In this document: piece by piece, positions 48,049 to 61,264 of the stretch
Layout of the letters: the number at the start of each line of letters is the position of its first letter
Position numbering within the stretch: position 1 is the stretch's first letter
Assembly (NCBI GenBank): GCA_030407085.1
Contig: CM059587.1
Location: 100,063,001 to 100,127,000 of the forward strand
Reading direction: 5' to 3'
Length of the DNA stretch: 64,000 nt
Source: Trichopria drosophilae
Taxonomy: Eukaryota > Arthropoda > Insecta > Hymenoptera > Diapriidae
The notes under the pieces: model-generated
What the model was told of the DNA's origin: nothing
Database searches by the model: none
The model's input: only the letters and a program-made list of their open reading frames with translations
Made by a program: the position numbers and the translations under genes

Positions 48049-48274
48049 TACCCCCCCCCCCCCTATATTTGCGTTCCCAATATTTGCTACCCCCTAACGG
48101 AGCAGTAATTTTGTGGCGACATCACGCATGCGCGATGTAGGAAATGTTACACTGATTTCTTCTGATCGACGCAGTGGGAGACAAATTTCTTCCCCTCAGT
48201 AGGCAAATATTGGGAAGGTTAGAAAAAAGGACAGATAAGACGGACGAGGCAAATATTGGGAGGGGGGCGCTGTA
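48049..48274. mobile_element. CCCCC/ATATTTGC MITE, second copy
   Basis: CCCAATATTTGCTACCCCCT and the inverted GCAAATATTGGGAGGGGGGC are the ends. It is related to 15430-15690. The CAGTA terminus is lost at the left. Confidence 0.5.
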
Positions 48275-48279
48275 CTTCC

Positions 48280-49730
48280 AACCTTTTTCTTACGAGTTTA
48301 TTGAATATCATACGGTGTATATATTCGATTATATACGAAATATTGAAGACAAAATATTAATTTTTCATTCGAATTGATAACGTGTTCTTGCTATAGTCTG
48401 CTAAAAATGATATTTCATACGATTGAATTCGGTTCGATTGCCGTTTTCTCATGTAAACAGACGAACATAACCTCCAACTTAACACCCAGCATTTATTCGT
48501 TTGAAAACACCTAATATCGTACTAAACTTTTGATAGAAAAAGAATTTGTATTTATACCTCTGAATTCGGATTCTTCAGGCTTGAAAGATTTTTCAATTAC
48601 TGGGACCATTCGTTGGGATTCAAATCGCGGAATGAAACGGATTGGAACGGATTGAAAAATAGGGGCGGAATGACGCGTGAGATAGGATTAGCATCAAATT
48701 CAGGACCACCTCGGATTATGTTGGATTAAATTTTAATCCAATACTTTCGCCAGGTATAAACAAATGTCTACATTCATTTATTTTATCATTTTTTAACACC
48801 AATAAAATGTATGATTTGTATTTGTTTTGATGAATAAAAATAAAAATATGTACTTTTATTCTGTAGTGTTTAGAAAATAGAAATCACATAAATAAATTAG
48901 CATTCCCACATATTTTTAGTGGACCTCAAAACTTTTTATTTTAAAAAATTCTGTTTCGTTTCTCCTAAAAAGTTATGGTATGAAATAGTATGTCGTGAGT
49001 TCGATCCCCGTCCGGGACAACAAATTTTCGATTTCGTTTCCATGGAACAATTCAATTCTGTGACGAATATTAATTATCGCAGGAATTTAATGTCCTAATT
49101 TATACAATTTTTGTTACGTGATATTTTTAAAAAATATTACAAAAATTGGACTGTTGAAATTTCCACAACTCGAGTGTGATAATTTTAGAATAGATAATTC
49201 TTAGTTTGTTTAAACTATTCGAAAATTTTCATACTTAACAATTATTTTAATTTGTCGGGTATGACACGAAAAAATATGATAGTATTGTGTGTTTTCACAT
49301 AATTTTTTCGTGGCAATTTAAATGTTGTGAAATATAAACCTTTTCTAAAAACGTACGTTGAAAAAAATTAATATCTATATTCAAGTAAATATTTGTCTAA
49401 ATAGTCGTAAATAAAAGATTTTCTGGAACGAACAAAATATTTTATGTTTTTAATAAATGGTACTAATTTTTAGTAAACATAAATTAAGTTTAGAAAATAT
49501 TTCGTTACTTCAAGTAAATATACATGTTAATTTTATACGTTTTCAATGTGATCAACAATATCATTCAAACTATGGTTTCAAAGCTACATATTTTGATAAC
49601 ATCAACAATATTTTTCCTGCGCAGTTTTTTTAAGTATTCTTACGGCCTTTACTACTATTTTCGTACATTTTATATTCGTGGCTTATCCCTTTATTAGAAG
49701 GTTTCCTAATAAATGAAACTCTCTGAACAA
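48280..49730. other. Intergenic, with a tRNA-like SINE fragment near 48985
   Basis: AT-rich DNA. At 48994-49022 the run GAGTTCGATCCCCGTCCGGG looks like a tRNA B box with its 3' acceptor side, but no A box or cloverleaf precedes it. A degenerate SINE head is possible. Confidence 0.35.
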
Positions 49731-49735
49731 TCATT

Positions 49736-49800
49736 TATTTATTTATTTATTATTTATTAAGGGACTGGAAGTCCTTGAATAAAATGTTACAATACATAAA
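49736..49800 (-). mobile_element. Tail of a minus-strand non-LTR element
   Basis: (TTTA)n followed by TTAAGGGACTGGAAGTCCTT matches the layout of the tails at 21921 and 33849. Related sequence (TTAAGGACAGAAATGTCCGT then (AAAT)n) is at 50089-50140 in opposite orientation. Confidence 0.4.
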
Positions 49801-49840
49801 TACGCAAACGTTTAGCATAATAGAAAAATAGAAAAACATT

Positions 49841-50385
49841 TTTATAACGAGAAAAAAATAGACCCGCGTGAGTCCCGAGCGCTCCTAGCGGCGGCAAACC
49901 TATGCTAAATCATGCAGCAAAAATCCGAAATATACGAAATACATTTAAATGTACAAGAAAATGTAAGCAAATTTAATCATGCTACAATTTACTAACGACT
50001 GTGAAATTATGTTTCTTACTAAAAAAATAATAATTGACGAATTTATTTTCTTTGTTTTCGCGAATTCCTTTTAGTTTTTCATAAAATTATTAAGGACAGA
50101 AATGTCCGTTTATAAATAAATAAATAAATAAATAAATAAATATATAAAAGATCGTATAAAAATTATTTAATGATTTAGTTAAACGTACTCTCTAAATTTC
50201 TTGACTTTAGAATTTCACTGTTGGTTTAGTAAAATTCGACTTTAAAAAGAGTATCAATCTTTTAAGAACATTCGACATTGTCACTCTTGTGATATGTGTG
50301 GATGAGACACAAATAGGTTAATGGCCGCTAGGAGCGCTCGCGACTCACGCGCTTCTATTTTTTTCTCGTTATAAAAACATTTTTC
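49841..50385. mobile_element. TIR element with GCGTGAGTC...GCGCTCCTAGCGGC ends
   Basis: The left block TTTTATAACGAGAAAAAAAT through GAGCGCTCCTAGCGGC is inverted at 50320-50385. A stray related block (AACGCTCCTAGCGGATAT) is at 59940. It is non-coding. Confidence 0.6.
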
Positions 50386-51229
50386 TACTTTGTATATTAC
50401 ATGACTAATTTATTATATAATATAACATTTATTTAGCACTTTGCAGTTTTTTATTCAAATGGAATATGAAATATATATATTTTTTTCTAAGATTACGAAT
50501 TCGCAAATTTTTTTGTTTGTCATAAAGAAAACCATGAAAAAAATATCTTAATTAAATTTACTTTTGTTTTGCCACAGTGAATAATTACTCCAATCAGAAT
50601 TGTTTGGTTTTCTTAGTCGCTTAGAGTGAAAATTCACTCGATTAAAGATTTTTTCACTCTAATTAGACATTAAAATGTTAGAAATTTTTTATTTTCAAGT
50701 ATTGAATTTGATAGATTTTATTGTTCGTTGTGGATTGATATGTTAGTTATACTTACATTCAAATATAGTAATGATTAATAATATTGGACTATTTAACGTC
50801 TTTACCAAACATGAAGAGATTCATAAATGTTGCGGGACATACGGTCCGTTTATCAGCGTAAGCAACTCTAACTGTCGTAGTCGTATTGTGATAATACATT
50901 CCAGTACGTTACTGATACGCGTGCAATTCCTTAAACAGATTCCTAGAATTAAACTACCATGGTGGGGATTTATTTAATACATTATGACGGAAGGCAAGCC
51001 ACACGTTATTAGTAAAAAGATATACATTCACAGATAGTTACTTCACAGAATGATTTGTCAGTCAATAATATTACAATATATAACTATTTTGTAGCTTTTT
51101 AATGTCTTTTTAACCAAAGTTAAAAATAAAGAAAAGGTTCTCGAGTCGAACAACATTGTGTAATATTTATAAAAGCAACATTATGGTCAAATTGGAATAA
51201 TCACTTTGATTTTTAAATATCAAATAACT
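50386..51229. other. No gene recognised; GAGTGA-type repeat near 50620
   Basis: CGCTTAGAGTGAAAATTCACTC at 50618-50640 belongs to the GAGTGA family described at 57837-59680. The rest is AT-rich. Confidence 0.4.
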
Positions 51230-51740
51230 TTTTTTCCGGTGTGCTGGGGAGGTCGAGAAAAGCTTCAAAACACTAAATTTTTGACGTTTTAACCTTGAGG
51301 ATTGTTTGGCATCAAAAAATGTGTTTTTTTAAAAAAAACAGCGATATCTCGGCTTCCTGTAAAGATACAAGGACCATCTGGTGCTCATTTTAAAGGTTTT
51401 TATATGCTGTACAACTTATGATTAGGACCTTTAGTGAAGGATCGATAGTTTTCAAGATATCGAATGATAAAGGGAAAAAATGAACTAAAAATTTTAGTTT
51501 TTAGCATTTTACTTATTGTTATTGTAGGAAATGTAAAAAATGCTTCAAGGGAAGGTTTTAGTGGGCAAAATACTTTTAAATGAGCACTGGCTGGATTTTG
51601 TACCTTCACAAGAAGCCGAGATATCGCCGTTTTTGTGAAAAAAACAAATTTTTTATTCCAAGAAAAAGCCTCAAGGTTAAAAAGGTCGCAAACTTGGGGT
51701 TAAGCTTTCCTTGACCTCCCCAACACCCCCGAAAAAATCT
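51230..51740. repeat. 510-bp foldback element
   Basis: The left arm CTTTTTTTCCGGTGTGCTGG with GGAGGTC is inverted at 51710-51740 (GACCTCCCCAACACCCCCGA). Inner blocks such as GCGATATCTCGGCTTC/GAAGCCGAGATATCGCCG also pair. No coding sequence. Confidence 0.65.
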
Positions 51741-51769
51741 TATCGTGTAATGTTTTCTTTTATAATGTT

Positions 51770-52620
51770 TTTTTTTAGAATTTGACTGGACTAAGAGAGG
51801 TTCACATTTCAAACCAATTCTATCCGTTTTTTATTCGGAATCAATCAGAATTATTCTGAACTATTAATTGGAACGAATTGGAATTAATCCATATAGACAT
51901 TTAAAACGGTTTCAATTTAAACTACTAATCGGAATGTTTCTGAACAATTCCGAGGAAAAGGTTCAAACGATGTCAATCCGAACTATTAATCGGGTTGAAT
52001 CGGAATGGATCCGAAGTGGTTTCAATCGGCGTCGATTGGACCTGTCATTCAGAATGATTTCGAATTGTTTCCGACTAATTTTAATGACCAATTTCCCTTT
52101 CTATGTTTTTTAATAAGTATACTGAAGGAAATTAGCTTGAAAATGTTACCATCACAATTGATAATTGTGACAATAAATAAATTAAACCATTTTCATAAAT
52201 TCGTTAGTAATTAAATTATGTTGTAAAATTGTCTTTGTACGTTATAAAATGCCCACTACAACCTTTTTCCACTTATAGTATAATACAAATAACGGGAATT
52301 GTTTTTGTAACTTATCTGTGAATGGTTCGGTAGACGACAATAGATATTCCAGATTTAGCGTAAAATCAGATAAGTCAATAGGTTTGTTCAAAATAAACAA
52401 CTCCGAAGTCATTCTTAAATTTGGAAAATATAATAACAATGACAATGTTTGAACTGATGTTTGGGTTAATAATAAAAGAGTAGAATGCGACTGTAGTCAA
52501 TGAAAGCGCAATAAATAAACAATGAAGTACGTAAGAACCTGGTTGTAAACAAACATAAGTCATACCCAAATAAATAAAGAAATGTAATTTGCTACATTTA
52601 AAAGAGTTCAAAATTCGTTT
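51770..52620. other. No gene recognised
   Basis: At 51800-52110 there are repeated ATCGGAATG/CATTCCGAT-like motifs that probably form another decayed MITE. The remainder is AT-rich. Confidence 0.35.
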
Positions 52621-52622
52621 AT

Positions 52623-52942
52623 CGGTCCGGATCGACCGAAAATCGGTCGAGTTGTGCAGGGAGTTGATCCAGAATTGACCTACAATTGACCTAACGCCGA
52701 TTTTGGGTAGATTTTCAGTCGACTTTTACTAAATCGATTTAATAATGACCTAATCAAAATGCATTAATCAGTCAACTTCGTAAAAGTCGACTGAAAATGG
52801 ACTGAAAATGGACTGAAAATGGACTGAAAATGGACCGAAAATCGACCTTAGTCGGCATTCGGTCAATTGCTGTTCAATTTTTGGTCGATTCCTTGCAGCG
52901 GTCGACCGATTTACGGTCAATTTTCGATCGACCCGGACCGAC
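52623..52942. mobile_element. Palindromic element with CGGTCCGG ends and ACTGAAAATGG tandem repeats
   Basis: Left CGGTCCGGATCGACCGAAAA and the inverted right TTTTCGATCGACCCGGACCG. Near the middle, about 52790-52850, the unit GACTGAAAATG repeats four to five times. GTCGACTTTTAC/GTAAAAGTCGAC blocks also pair. Confidence 0.65.
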
Positions 52943-55900
52943 AGATTAGATCTGAAGTGACTGTACATTTTTTATTAGCTATTAAGAACAAACATTAAAG
53001 TTAGTTGATTTCTTTAAAACAAAGAAATTGATTATTTAGAAATTATTAAAATCGTATAATAAAATGCTTAATTTTTGTGGTGCTTTGGATAATTAAATTT
53101 GAAGAAAAAAATTAATATAACTTTAATACATTAATCTCGAATTTGTCTTTTTGAGATTTTAGTTTCTTCTAGAGACGCTAGGTGGCGTTCAAATACAAAA
53201 GTCAACTCGAATGACATTTATTTCATATGTCGATCTACAGACAATATCTACCTTAACAGAATGTGAGTTTCACAATTGTTATAAATAATTATACAAACAG
53301 CAAATATAAATCATCCAATAAATTGAATCAATTCTAAAATTTAAATTAAAGATTTTTACATCGAATACGATTGTTTACGTTAAAAAAGTATTTTTCAATG
53401 GTGTAATATTTTCATGTTAAATAAGAAGATGCGCGTTAAAGACTCCAAATATCGTGTCTTCATTTTCTCAGCTGCGAATATTTATCACAACATGTACGAA
53501 AATTCAAAATGGCGGTTCCAAAATGGCGACTGTAGTACTTTTTTCCGTATAATATCACACTAATGTACCAAATCCTCAAAAATTGTCCGTTCTGGATAAA
53601 ATTTAGTACCCACCTGTTATTAGAGCACCTGAATATATACCCGTAGTTATTTTTAAAAAATTCAAAATGGCGGATACAATACGGCGATCGAAAACTTAAA
53701 CTGCTTTTTTTATGTTTATGAAACTTGGTGCACAAGGGTTTTCGAAGTCCACAAGAAAGAATCTAAAGTTTTTCAAACATTCAAAACAGTGGACCCAAAA
53801 TGGCGGTAGAGAATTAAAATTTTTCCAAATTCATATCAAACACAAAGGATTTATACATTGTCTAAATTTAAAAACCTTTATATTTTTTTTAAACAATCAA
53901 TATTTGATCGCCATATTTTGATCCGTCGTTTTTTATTTTTTTTTTAAATAATTTCAAGTTGGTATTCCAAGATCTCCAATCCAGATGTGGAGTAAATTTA
54001 ATTATTGCCGGACACTTTTTGGAGATTTGGTACATTCGATTAATATTCAACAACGCAAATCAGTTTAGACGCCATATTGTTGACGCAATCTTTAATTTTC
54101 GTATTTATTATTGCAAATATATGTAGTTTATTTTGAGCCTATAGCCCAGTCTGTTTTCTTATTCGACATAAAAATATTGATTGAAATAAAATGATAAATA
54201 ATTGTTTATCCATTTATTACATTTATTATAAAGAAATTTGGAATGATTCACTCAAAAGTATTTTAAGAAAAGAGTTTTATCTATAACTTCAAATGTCAAA
54301 TTTAAAAATCAACTTGGCACTCTCGGTGTAATAGATGTACCCATAAAGTTAATTTTTCGCTTAACAACACTGATTATGTTAGGTGTATACGGCCATAACA
54401 AATCATTTGTAACTTAAATCAGTCATAAAATCTTACTTAATTATCGTCAAACGTAAAACAATGTTTTCCTGGAATAAATAGTGGAAAAAGTAAATTTCAA
54501 ATGGCCTAATCTATCTGAATTTCACAATAAAATATATTATTTTACTTGAAAAATAACACGTGTTTGTTTCAATTATTGTAAACATTTCTTTGAATATTTT
54601 GTTAAAGAATTTTTTAAAATTTTGTCAAAGCAGTAAACCAAGCGACATATACTTCTTAAAGAGCACTTTCAGAGCTCTTAACAAGATAAAGGTCTTATTT
54701 GTGATAGTTTGAAAAAAGAATTCTTAAAGAAGTCCAACTTGTTCCACTTTAATATATTAAACTCGAAGTTGTCTTAGTAAACAATTTTTCGTATTTTTTT
54801 TACAAATTGCTGAAGATTTTAAAAAAACAATATTTTTGCAAATTTTTGTTAAAGGCTCGAAAATTGCTCAATTTTCAAACTTATCAGGTGTGTCTTATTC
54901 TATTTAGTTGTACTTTTCTTACTTTGTATAAAAATATTCCGACAAATGAAAAATTTCTATAACTAGTAAATAATTATCAGTACAAAAAATCATTATTTCT
55001 CAAAAAATTCTCCTTTTTTTACTCTTACCATACAAATTTCATTTGATATTTTTCAGTTTCTGAGAAAGAAAAACTATTTTCAATTTTGTTAAAAAATCTC
55101 TTTAAAAAATGTTTTTTATTATTTCTAGATATTCATTGCATTTTTTTACAATTTCTAATACTATTGCTTTGATATATCATGAAACGAACAGAATATTGAT
55201 GAGTGTCAATAATACTTCACGCGTTAAAATAAGAAACAAAAATTATTTTTATAAAAGAACATAATTCTTTCTTGACATTTTTCCTTTTATAGTGACATCA
55301 ATCATTTGTAATAAAAACATTTTTTTATAACAAACTATAATATTTTCTTTAGATACTTTATTTTACCGGAAAATATAAATCTTTATAATTTCATTGTTTA
55401 CTACTAACAATTAAGGGGATTTATTTCCAGAAACTGAATACTCTAAAGAAACGACAAATCACCGTTAAAAAATTTGTGAGGCAAAAAAATGCTTTCACTA
55501 CAAACGATTACTGTTACAGGTATTCGTGACACATCAGATATATATAAGAAATAGTATCAGAAATTATAAAAACTGCGGGTTTTAAGAGATTTTTTTGAAA
55601 ATAGTTTTTTCTCTTCAGAAAATTTTCTTTTTTCAGAAAAATAACAATTGAAATTTTTATGGTAATTTGCTCATACGCTTATCGATAAATCCTGAAAATT
55701 TAGAGAAAAAAGGGTGGGGGTGTTGTGTAAAATATTATTTTGTTTTTTTTTCTTGTATTTTGTTATTATCAACATTTTTCATTTTTTATGATTTGTTATG
55801 GATATATTTTAAAAAGAATGAAAAATGCATAAAAATAAGCCCAGACATTTAAAAATTATCAAAATTCCGAGCATTTGAATAAAAAATTTGCAAAAATCTT

Positions 55901-57030
55901 GTTTTGTTAACAAAATCTTCAATAATTGGTAACAATATAACAAAAATTGTTTACAATAATTAAAAAATACATGTTCCTTTATTTTTTAAGTAGAATAACA
56001 TATTTTTTCATGAAGTTAATTCTTAACATGTCATCGGTCTGGCTGCATGATTTGAAATGGATTCTACTTGAAATACTCTTCAATAAAAATTCTAAAATCG
56101 CTTTCGACAAACCCAATATAAATAAACGAAACTAAAGATAATATACATCAAACCATTATTATTTTGCGAATTAGTTATAGAAAACATTTGCATCAATCGA
56201 TTCAGTCACTCGTCACGTAATGGACTCTTTCACCCACCGTGCTCGAAGAACCTGTTTTATGCACGTCACCGTTGTAGCAAGTGCATGAAACTGGAGCTTC
56301 CTGCACGTCACTTTATTTCTTTCATTCGTGACTATTTTCACCCACGCGTATATAGTAATGCGGTATTTTCTCAACGATCGGCAAGAATCAAATTTACGGA
56401 GAATTTTTTTGAATTCTTCTCGATGTATTCTAAATCCGTGATATTTAATTTGTAAATTTTGAAAAGTATTCTTGAATTATTTTTGGACTATTAAGAAATG
56501 GAATTTTTTTCAATCGAACTTCGTAAGTTGGCGAACAAAGATCATGCAACAAGTACGTGATTCATACCTGTTGCATCCATTCTCATCCGATTACTCTGAC
56601 AGTTGAAATAAATGCACTTTTTAATATTGTTATAATTTAGGTTTCTTATTCCTGTACATCTATTCATCGATTTCTTTTACACGCCGGAAAGAATAGAATT
56701 TTAAATTCTGAATACTTTTGGTCAGGAAACACTATAAAATTGAAGAAATTAAAATGAATTCTTTGTAATTCTTTTTCGTTTTCTGGGAATGCATGAACAC
56801 GGATCGATATTATTGACACGAGGAGATACTAGTTCGTTATTTTTCTTTTGTTATGACGTTCGGTTATTACTCTAAAAGAGACAGTAAGAAGGGAGTTCCC
56901 ATTGTCACAATAAATTACATCGAATGGCCAATAATAAATGATTTAACCGACATTTTGGAAACATATGGCGAAAAATAAATTTCCTTGAAGTATTATGAAA
57001 TATCTGTATTATCACATTGTGCTGAATATT
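52943..57030. other. Long AT-rich stretch with CAAAATGGCGG repeats, no gene
   Basis: At 53500-53540, 53660-53690 and 53790-53815 the motif TTCAAAATGGCGG recurs, a dispersed repeat also seen near 9000 and 42850. Elsewhere I find only AT-rich DNA. The short frames at 53460, 53712, 55667 and 55947 lack motifs. Confidence 0.4.
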
Positions 57031-57039
57031 GAACCACAT

Positions 57040-57760
57040 TCTTTCTGACAAAATGCCTGTTCTTACTTGGTTTCGGCGTTTCTCCTTCGGTTGCTGAAGA
57101 ACGTGGCTGCTATCGAATCCGAGTGACGTTCTTCTACGCCGTCAGGGCCGTTTTTTGTTTTCTTTACTCCCAAGCACTATACGTTTCATGTTTCATTCAC
57201 ATGCGCGCACGTTCGTTGTAGGGATTTACCGTGCGTTTTGTAACCGTCGTGTATGGACTGCTATCTGTCGACGACTTATCTAATAAGGCTGTGTTTAGCC
57301 GGCCTAAAACGGTATATAGCAGAATTTATTTTGAGGAGTATGCTAATGCGGAAGAACGCCGAAAATACGAGGACGCTATGAGGCCGCGTGCTCGAGCAAC
57401 AGCTTGCCGGCTGCGGTTCCAAAAAGACGTAAGACGCCACTGTGTGGTAAAGCGCACACTAAGGTGTATTTTATAAGGCCTACTGCCTGATGGTCGTGAT
57501 GCCTGATACTGCCTACATATACAAACAACTGCTCTCATGTGCTTATACACCATTGGCATTGGTTGCTGGCACCGCACCCCTCGACCCCGTCCCCAAACTA
57601 CTCGTCTCTCGCTCCTACCTCGACGAAATTCTGCTCTTTCTTATATGTGTACATCAGGCTCACTCGAATGCCCCAGCCGGCCCGGCCCGACTATCGACGA
57701 GGCCCCTATAATACGCGTTCCACGGGAGTTCATGGCGAAACTCACGTGGACTTTTAAAAT
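57040..57760. other. Isolated CpG-rich segment of unknown function
   Basis: Clearly richer in G+C and CpG than its surroundings (for example GTGCTCGAGCAACAGCTTGC, GCCGGCCCGGCCCGACTATC). Overlapping open frames of 60-98 codons exist on both strands, none with a recognised domain. It could be a promoter with a first exon, a non-coding RNA or an old element. The neighbouring conserved genes do not account for it. Confidence 0.35.
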
Positions 57761-57836
57761 ACTTCGAATTTCATGGAGTGAGAATTATTACTCTGCAGGG
57801 AGTGAAAATTTTGTCACACTTATGAAAGAGTAAATT

Positions 57837-59680
57837 CCCACCACAACAACTGAAATCCAACTCCAACAAAAAATAAAATCCCACTCCCAAAAGAGTGAAA
57901 TCTCACTCCAAGACATTTCAAGTCACTCGTTAAGAGTTTGGAATCCCACTCTCAAAAGAGTGAAATCTTTGTATCAATCCATTTAGAGTTGCTCGGTTTT
58001 CACTGTCGCTTAGAGTGACACCTCACAATAATGGAGTGAATGTCAATCTAAGCGACAGAGAAATCCAAACATATATAATTAGCGTGAAACGTCACTCTAA
58101 TGGAGTGAGTTTCAATCGAAGCGATACTGACGACCGAGCAACTCCAATTGGTGTGATATTCACTTTTGCAAATAGCGACATTATTTCACTCCATTCTAAA
58201 AGTGAAAATGCACTCCATTAGAGTAACTAAGTGTAAATTTAGCCACTCTTGCCAGAATATAGGTATCCCACTCCCTTTTAGTGATAGTCCCTCTGTTGTC
58301 AGTTGAGTTTTTGGTGCTGGAGTAAAATCCCACTCCCAAAAGAGTGAAATCTTACTCCAAGACATTTCAAGTCACTCGTTAAGTGTTTGGAATCCCACTC
58401 CCAAAACAGGGAAATCTCACTCCAAGACATTTCAAGTCACTCATTAAGAATGACTCTTAACATGCTTGTTGCCAAAATGAATATTCAGTTCATTTAGAGT
58501 TGCTCGGTTTTCACTGTTGCTTAGAGTGACACCTCACAATAATGGAGTGAATGTCAATCTAAGCGACAGAGAAATCCAAACATGTATAATTAGCGTGAAA
58601 TGTCACTCTAATGGAGTGAGTTTCAATCGAAGCGATACTGACGACCGAGCAACTCCATTTGGTGTGATATTCACTTTTGCAAATAGCGACATTATTTCAC
58701 TCCATTCTAAAAGTGAAAATGCACTCCATTAGAGTAACTAAGTGTAAATTTAGCCACTCTTGCCAGAATATAGGTATCCCACTCCCTTTTAGTGATAGTC
58801 CGTCTATTGTCAGTTGAGTTTTTGGTGCTGGAGTAAAATCCCACTCCCAAAAGAGTGAAATCTCACTCCAAAACCTTTCACGTCGCTCGTTAAGAATTCT
58901 CTTACCAAAAACTCAACTGACAACAGAGGGAATATCACTAAAAGGGAGTGGGATACCTATATTCTGGCAAGAGTAGCTAAATTTACACTTAGTTACACTA
59001 ATGAAGTGCATTTTCACTTTTAGAATGGAGTGAAATAATGTCGCTATTTGCAAAAGTGAATATCACACCAATTGGAGTTGCTCGGTTGTCAGTATCGCTG
59101 CTATTGAAACTCACTCCATTAGAGTGACGTTTCACACTAATTATATATGTTCGGATTTCACTGTCGCTTAGATTGACATTCACTCCATTATAGTGGGGTT
59201 TCAATCTAAGCAGCAGTGAAAACCGAGCAACTCTAAATGAATTGAATATTCATTTTGGCAACAAGTATGTTAAGAGTCACTCTTAACGAGCGATTTGAAA
59301 TATATTGGAATGGGATTTCACTCTTTTGGGAGTGGGATTTTACTCCAGCACCAAAAACTCAACTGACAACAGAGGGAACATCACTAAAGGGGAATGGAAT
59401 ACCTGTATTCTGGCAAGAGTGGCTAAATTTACACTTAGTAACTCTAATGGAGTGAATTTTCACTTTTAGAATGGAGTGAAATAATGTCACTATTTGCAAA
59501 AGTGAATATCACACCAATTGGAGTTGCTCGGTTGTCAGTATCGCTTCTACTGAAACTCACTCCATTAGAGTGAGATTTCACTCTAAGCGACAGTGAAAAC
59601 CGAACAACTCTAAATGGATTGAATATTCATTTTAGCAAAAAGTATCATTAATTCACTCCATTCTAAGAGTGAATATATCA
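57837..59680. repeat. GAGTGA-rich inverted array: two direct plus two inverted copies
   Basis: Two direct copies of a unit of about 500 bases (about 57890-58330 and 58330-58850) are followed by two inverted copies (about 58880-59240 and 59260-59630). Shared landmarks are GTTGCTCGGTTTTCACTGT, AATGGAGTGAATGTCAATCT, GTGTGATATTCACTTTTGCA and CTTGCCAGAATATAGGTATC. Within each unit GAGTGA/TCACTC occurs every 10-30 bases. The block can fold into a very long hairpin. Frames of 68-72 codons repeated across units are artefacts. Confidence 0.75.
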
Positions 59681-59949
59681 CAGGTGGTTTTGAAACTTTT
59701 TATTAATACATTTTTTCATGATTTTTTAATGGCAAAAAAAGCTTTTCGAATTTATAATATTAGAAAAAATATGAATTTCATATTTCACTCGAATGAAGGC
59801 ACAATATATGAGTATCACATATACAGATGTCAGATATAATAAATAAGATATTCCGTGTCTAAAAGTTTATGTAAGTCGTCTAATATGCAAAGTGGAATAT
59901 GTTTCTGTAGCGAGAGCAAATAGTACTGTGAAAGTCGGAAACGCTCCTA

Positions 59950-60420
59950 GCGGATATAAATTTATATTTATAGAAGCTCCTAATCTATAAATATAAATTC
60001 ACTTCTTAAAAGAGTGAAAGTATCAATTTTGTGAATGTTGCATTCGACTAATATCACTCTTATTGGAGTGATTTTCGCAATCACTCTTAAAAAGAGTGAC
60101 TTTTCACTCCAACGAATTTAGAGAGTACATAGAATGACAATTCTCACTCTAAGAAACTCAGAAGTACGCTGCATTTCGAAGTTTGGAAGATTCACTATTA
60201 ATGAAATGGGAATTTTCACTCCTGGAAGAAGAGCGAGGCATTTAAAAAATTTGGAGGTGCCATTCCTACCAAGAATCGTACTCGAGAAGGAGTGAAATCC
60301 CACAGTTAAAAAAATTAATTTCTATTCCAACGAGGTACCCGCTCTAAGGAACTTACAGATTGAGGTATTATTGAAACATTGAGTGGATTCATTCTAAATA
60401 ACTAAAATCACACTCTAATG
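59950..60420. repeat. Further GAGTGA-family element
   Basis: CTTAAAAGAGTGAAAG, TCACTCTTATTGGAGTGATT and CACTCTAAGAAACTCAG segments are the same sequence style as the large array, but diverged and without clear ends. Confidence 0.45.
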
Positions 60421-61260
60421 GAATATAATTCAACATACAAGAGATATTTAACTGAGAATTTTAAGAAAATCGGATATTCATCAATTTGTTCGCCATACTG
60501 GACATCTTCAAATTCGATTTAAGAGAAGCCATCAAATTCTTTCATACTGGTTTTATGATGACAGAAGTTCATTAATAAACATTTTTTTGTTCTGACGTGT
60601 CATGTCACACCCTTGACATTGACAAGATTAAGTCGGTTTGAATTTCGAGTCATCCTTTAACAATAATAAGTGTTCGATTTCAACATGCTCATGGGTCAGT
60701 GTAGACTAAATAACATATTGCCTGGAGGAATAATGCCGATGTTTTGTAAGTAACAGCGGCATTTTTTACATGATTCATGTGATTAATTAATGAGGGAAGA
60801 CATTTCAAATTTCTTCTTTTTTAAGTTCAATTTGAATAACTTAGTTTCAATAGTAGGATACGAAGATGAACCTGACATATTCTTGATATCATTGTCTAAA
60901 TATTCGAAAATCAGTGAAGGTAAGATTATTGTACTTCGGAGCATTACTACTAATACACAGGGAGAAAAAACTCGGGCATCAAACTCGCACTCATTGGTAT
61001 ACACCTATTTTGGTCCCTAGTTGTACAATCTACTATTTTTAAGAATAAAATTTGCTTTACCAAGTACAGTTTTTACCCTACATAAAATATTTCGGATAGT
61101 ATGAAATTTCCTTTCTTTTTTTCATATAACCTGATTAAATACTGATAGTGACTATTATATGGCTGTTATAGGTACTTATTAATTTTAAATAATTTTTAAA
61201 AAACATGACATGAACGAGGCATTTGTTCTTTTTAAGAGAATCATCCATATATAACACCAT
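60421..61260. other. No gene recognised
   Basis: AT-rich. Overlapping frames on both strands at 60783-61020 carry no known motif. Confidence 0.35.
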
Positions 61261-61264
61261 TTAC

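Noticed and set aside
48985..49022. tRNA gene suggested by a GTTCGATCCCC box
   Set aside because: No A box, no cloverleaf and no acceptor pairing upstream. At best a SINE-like fragment.
58015..59204. Near-identical 68-72 codon frames on both strands
   Set aside because: They mirror the inverted copies of the GAGTGA unit. Their repetition follows DNA duplication and they have no start context or domain.
57837..59630. CRISPR-like regular repeats
   Set aside because: Repeats are of variable spacing, palindromic and in inverted blocks in an insect genome. There is no repeat-spacer pattern.
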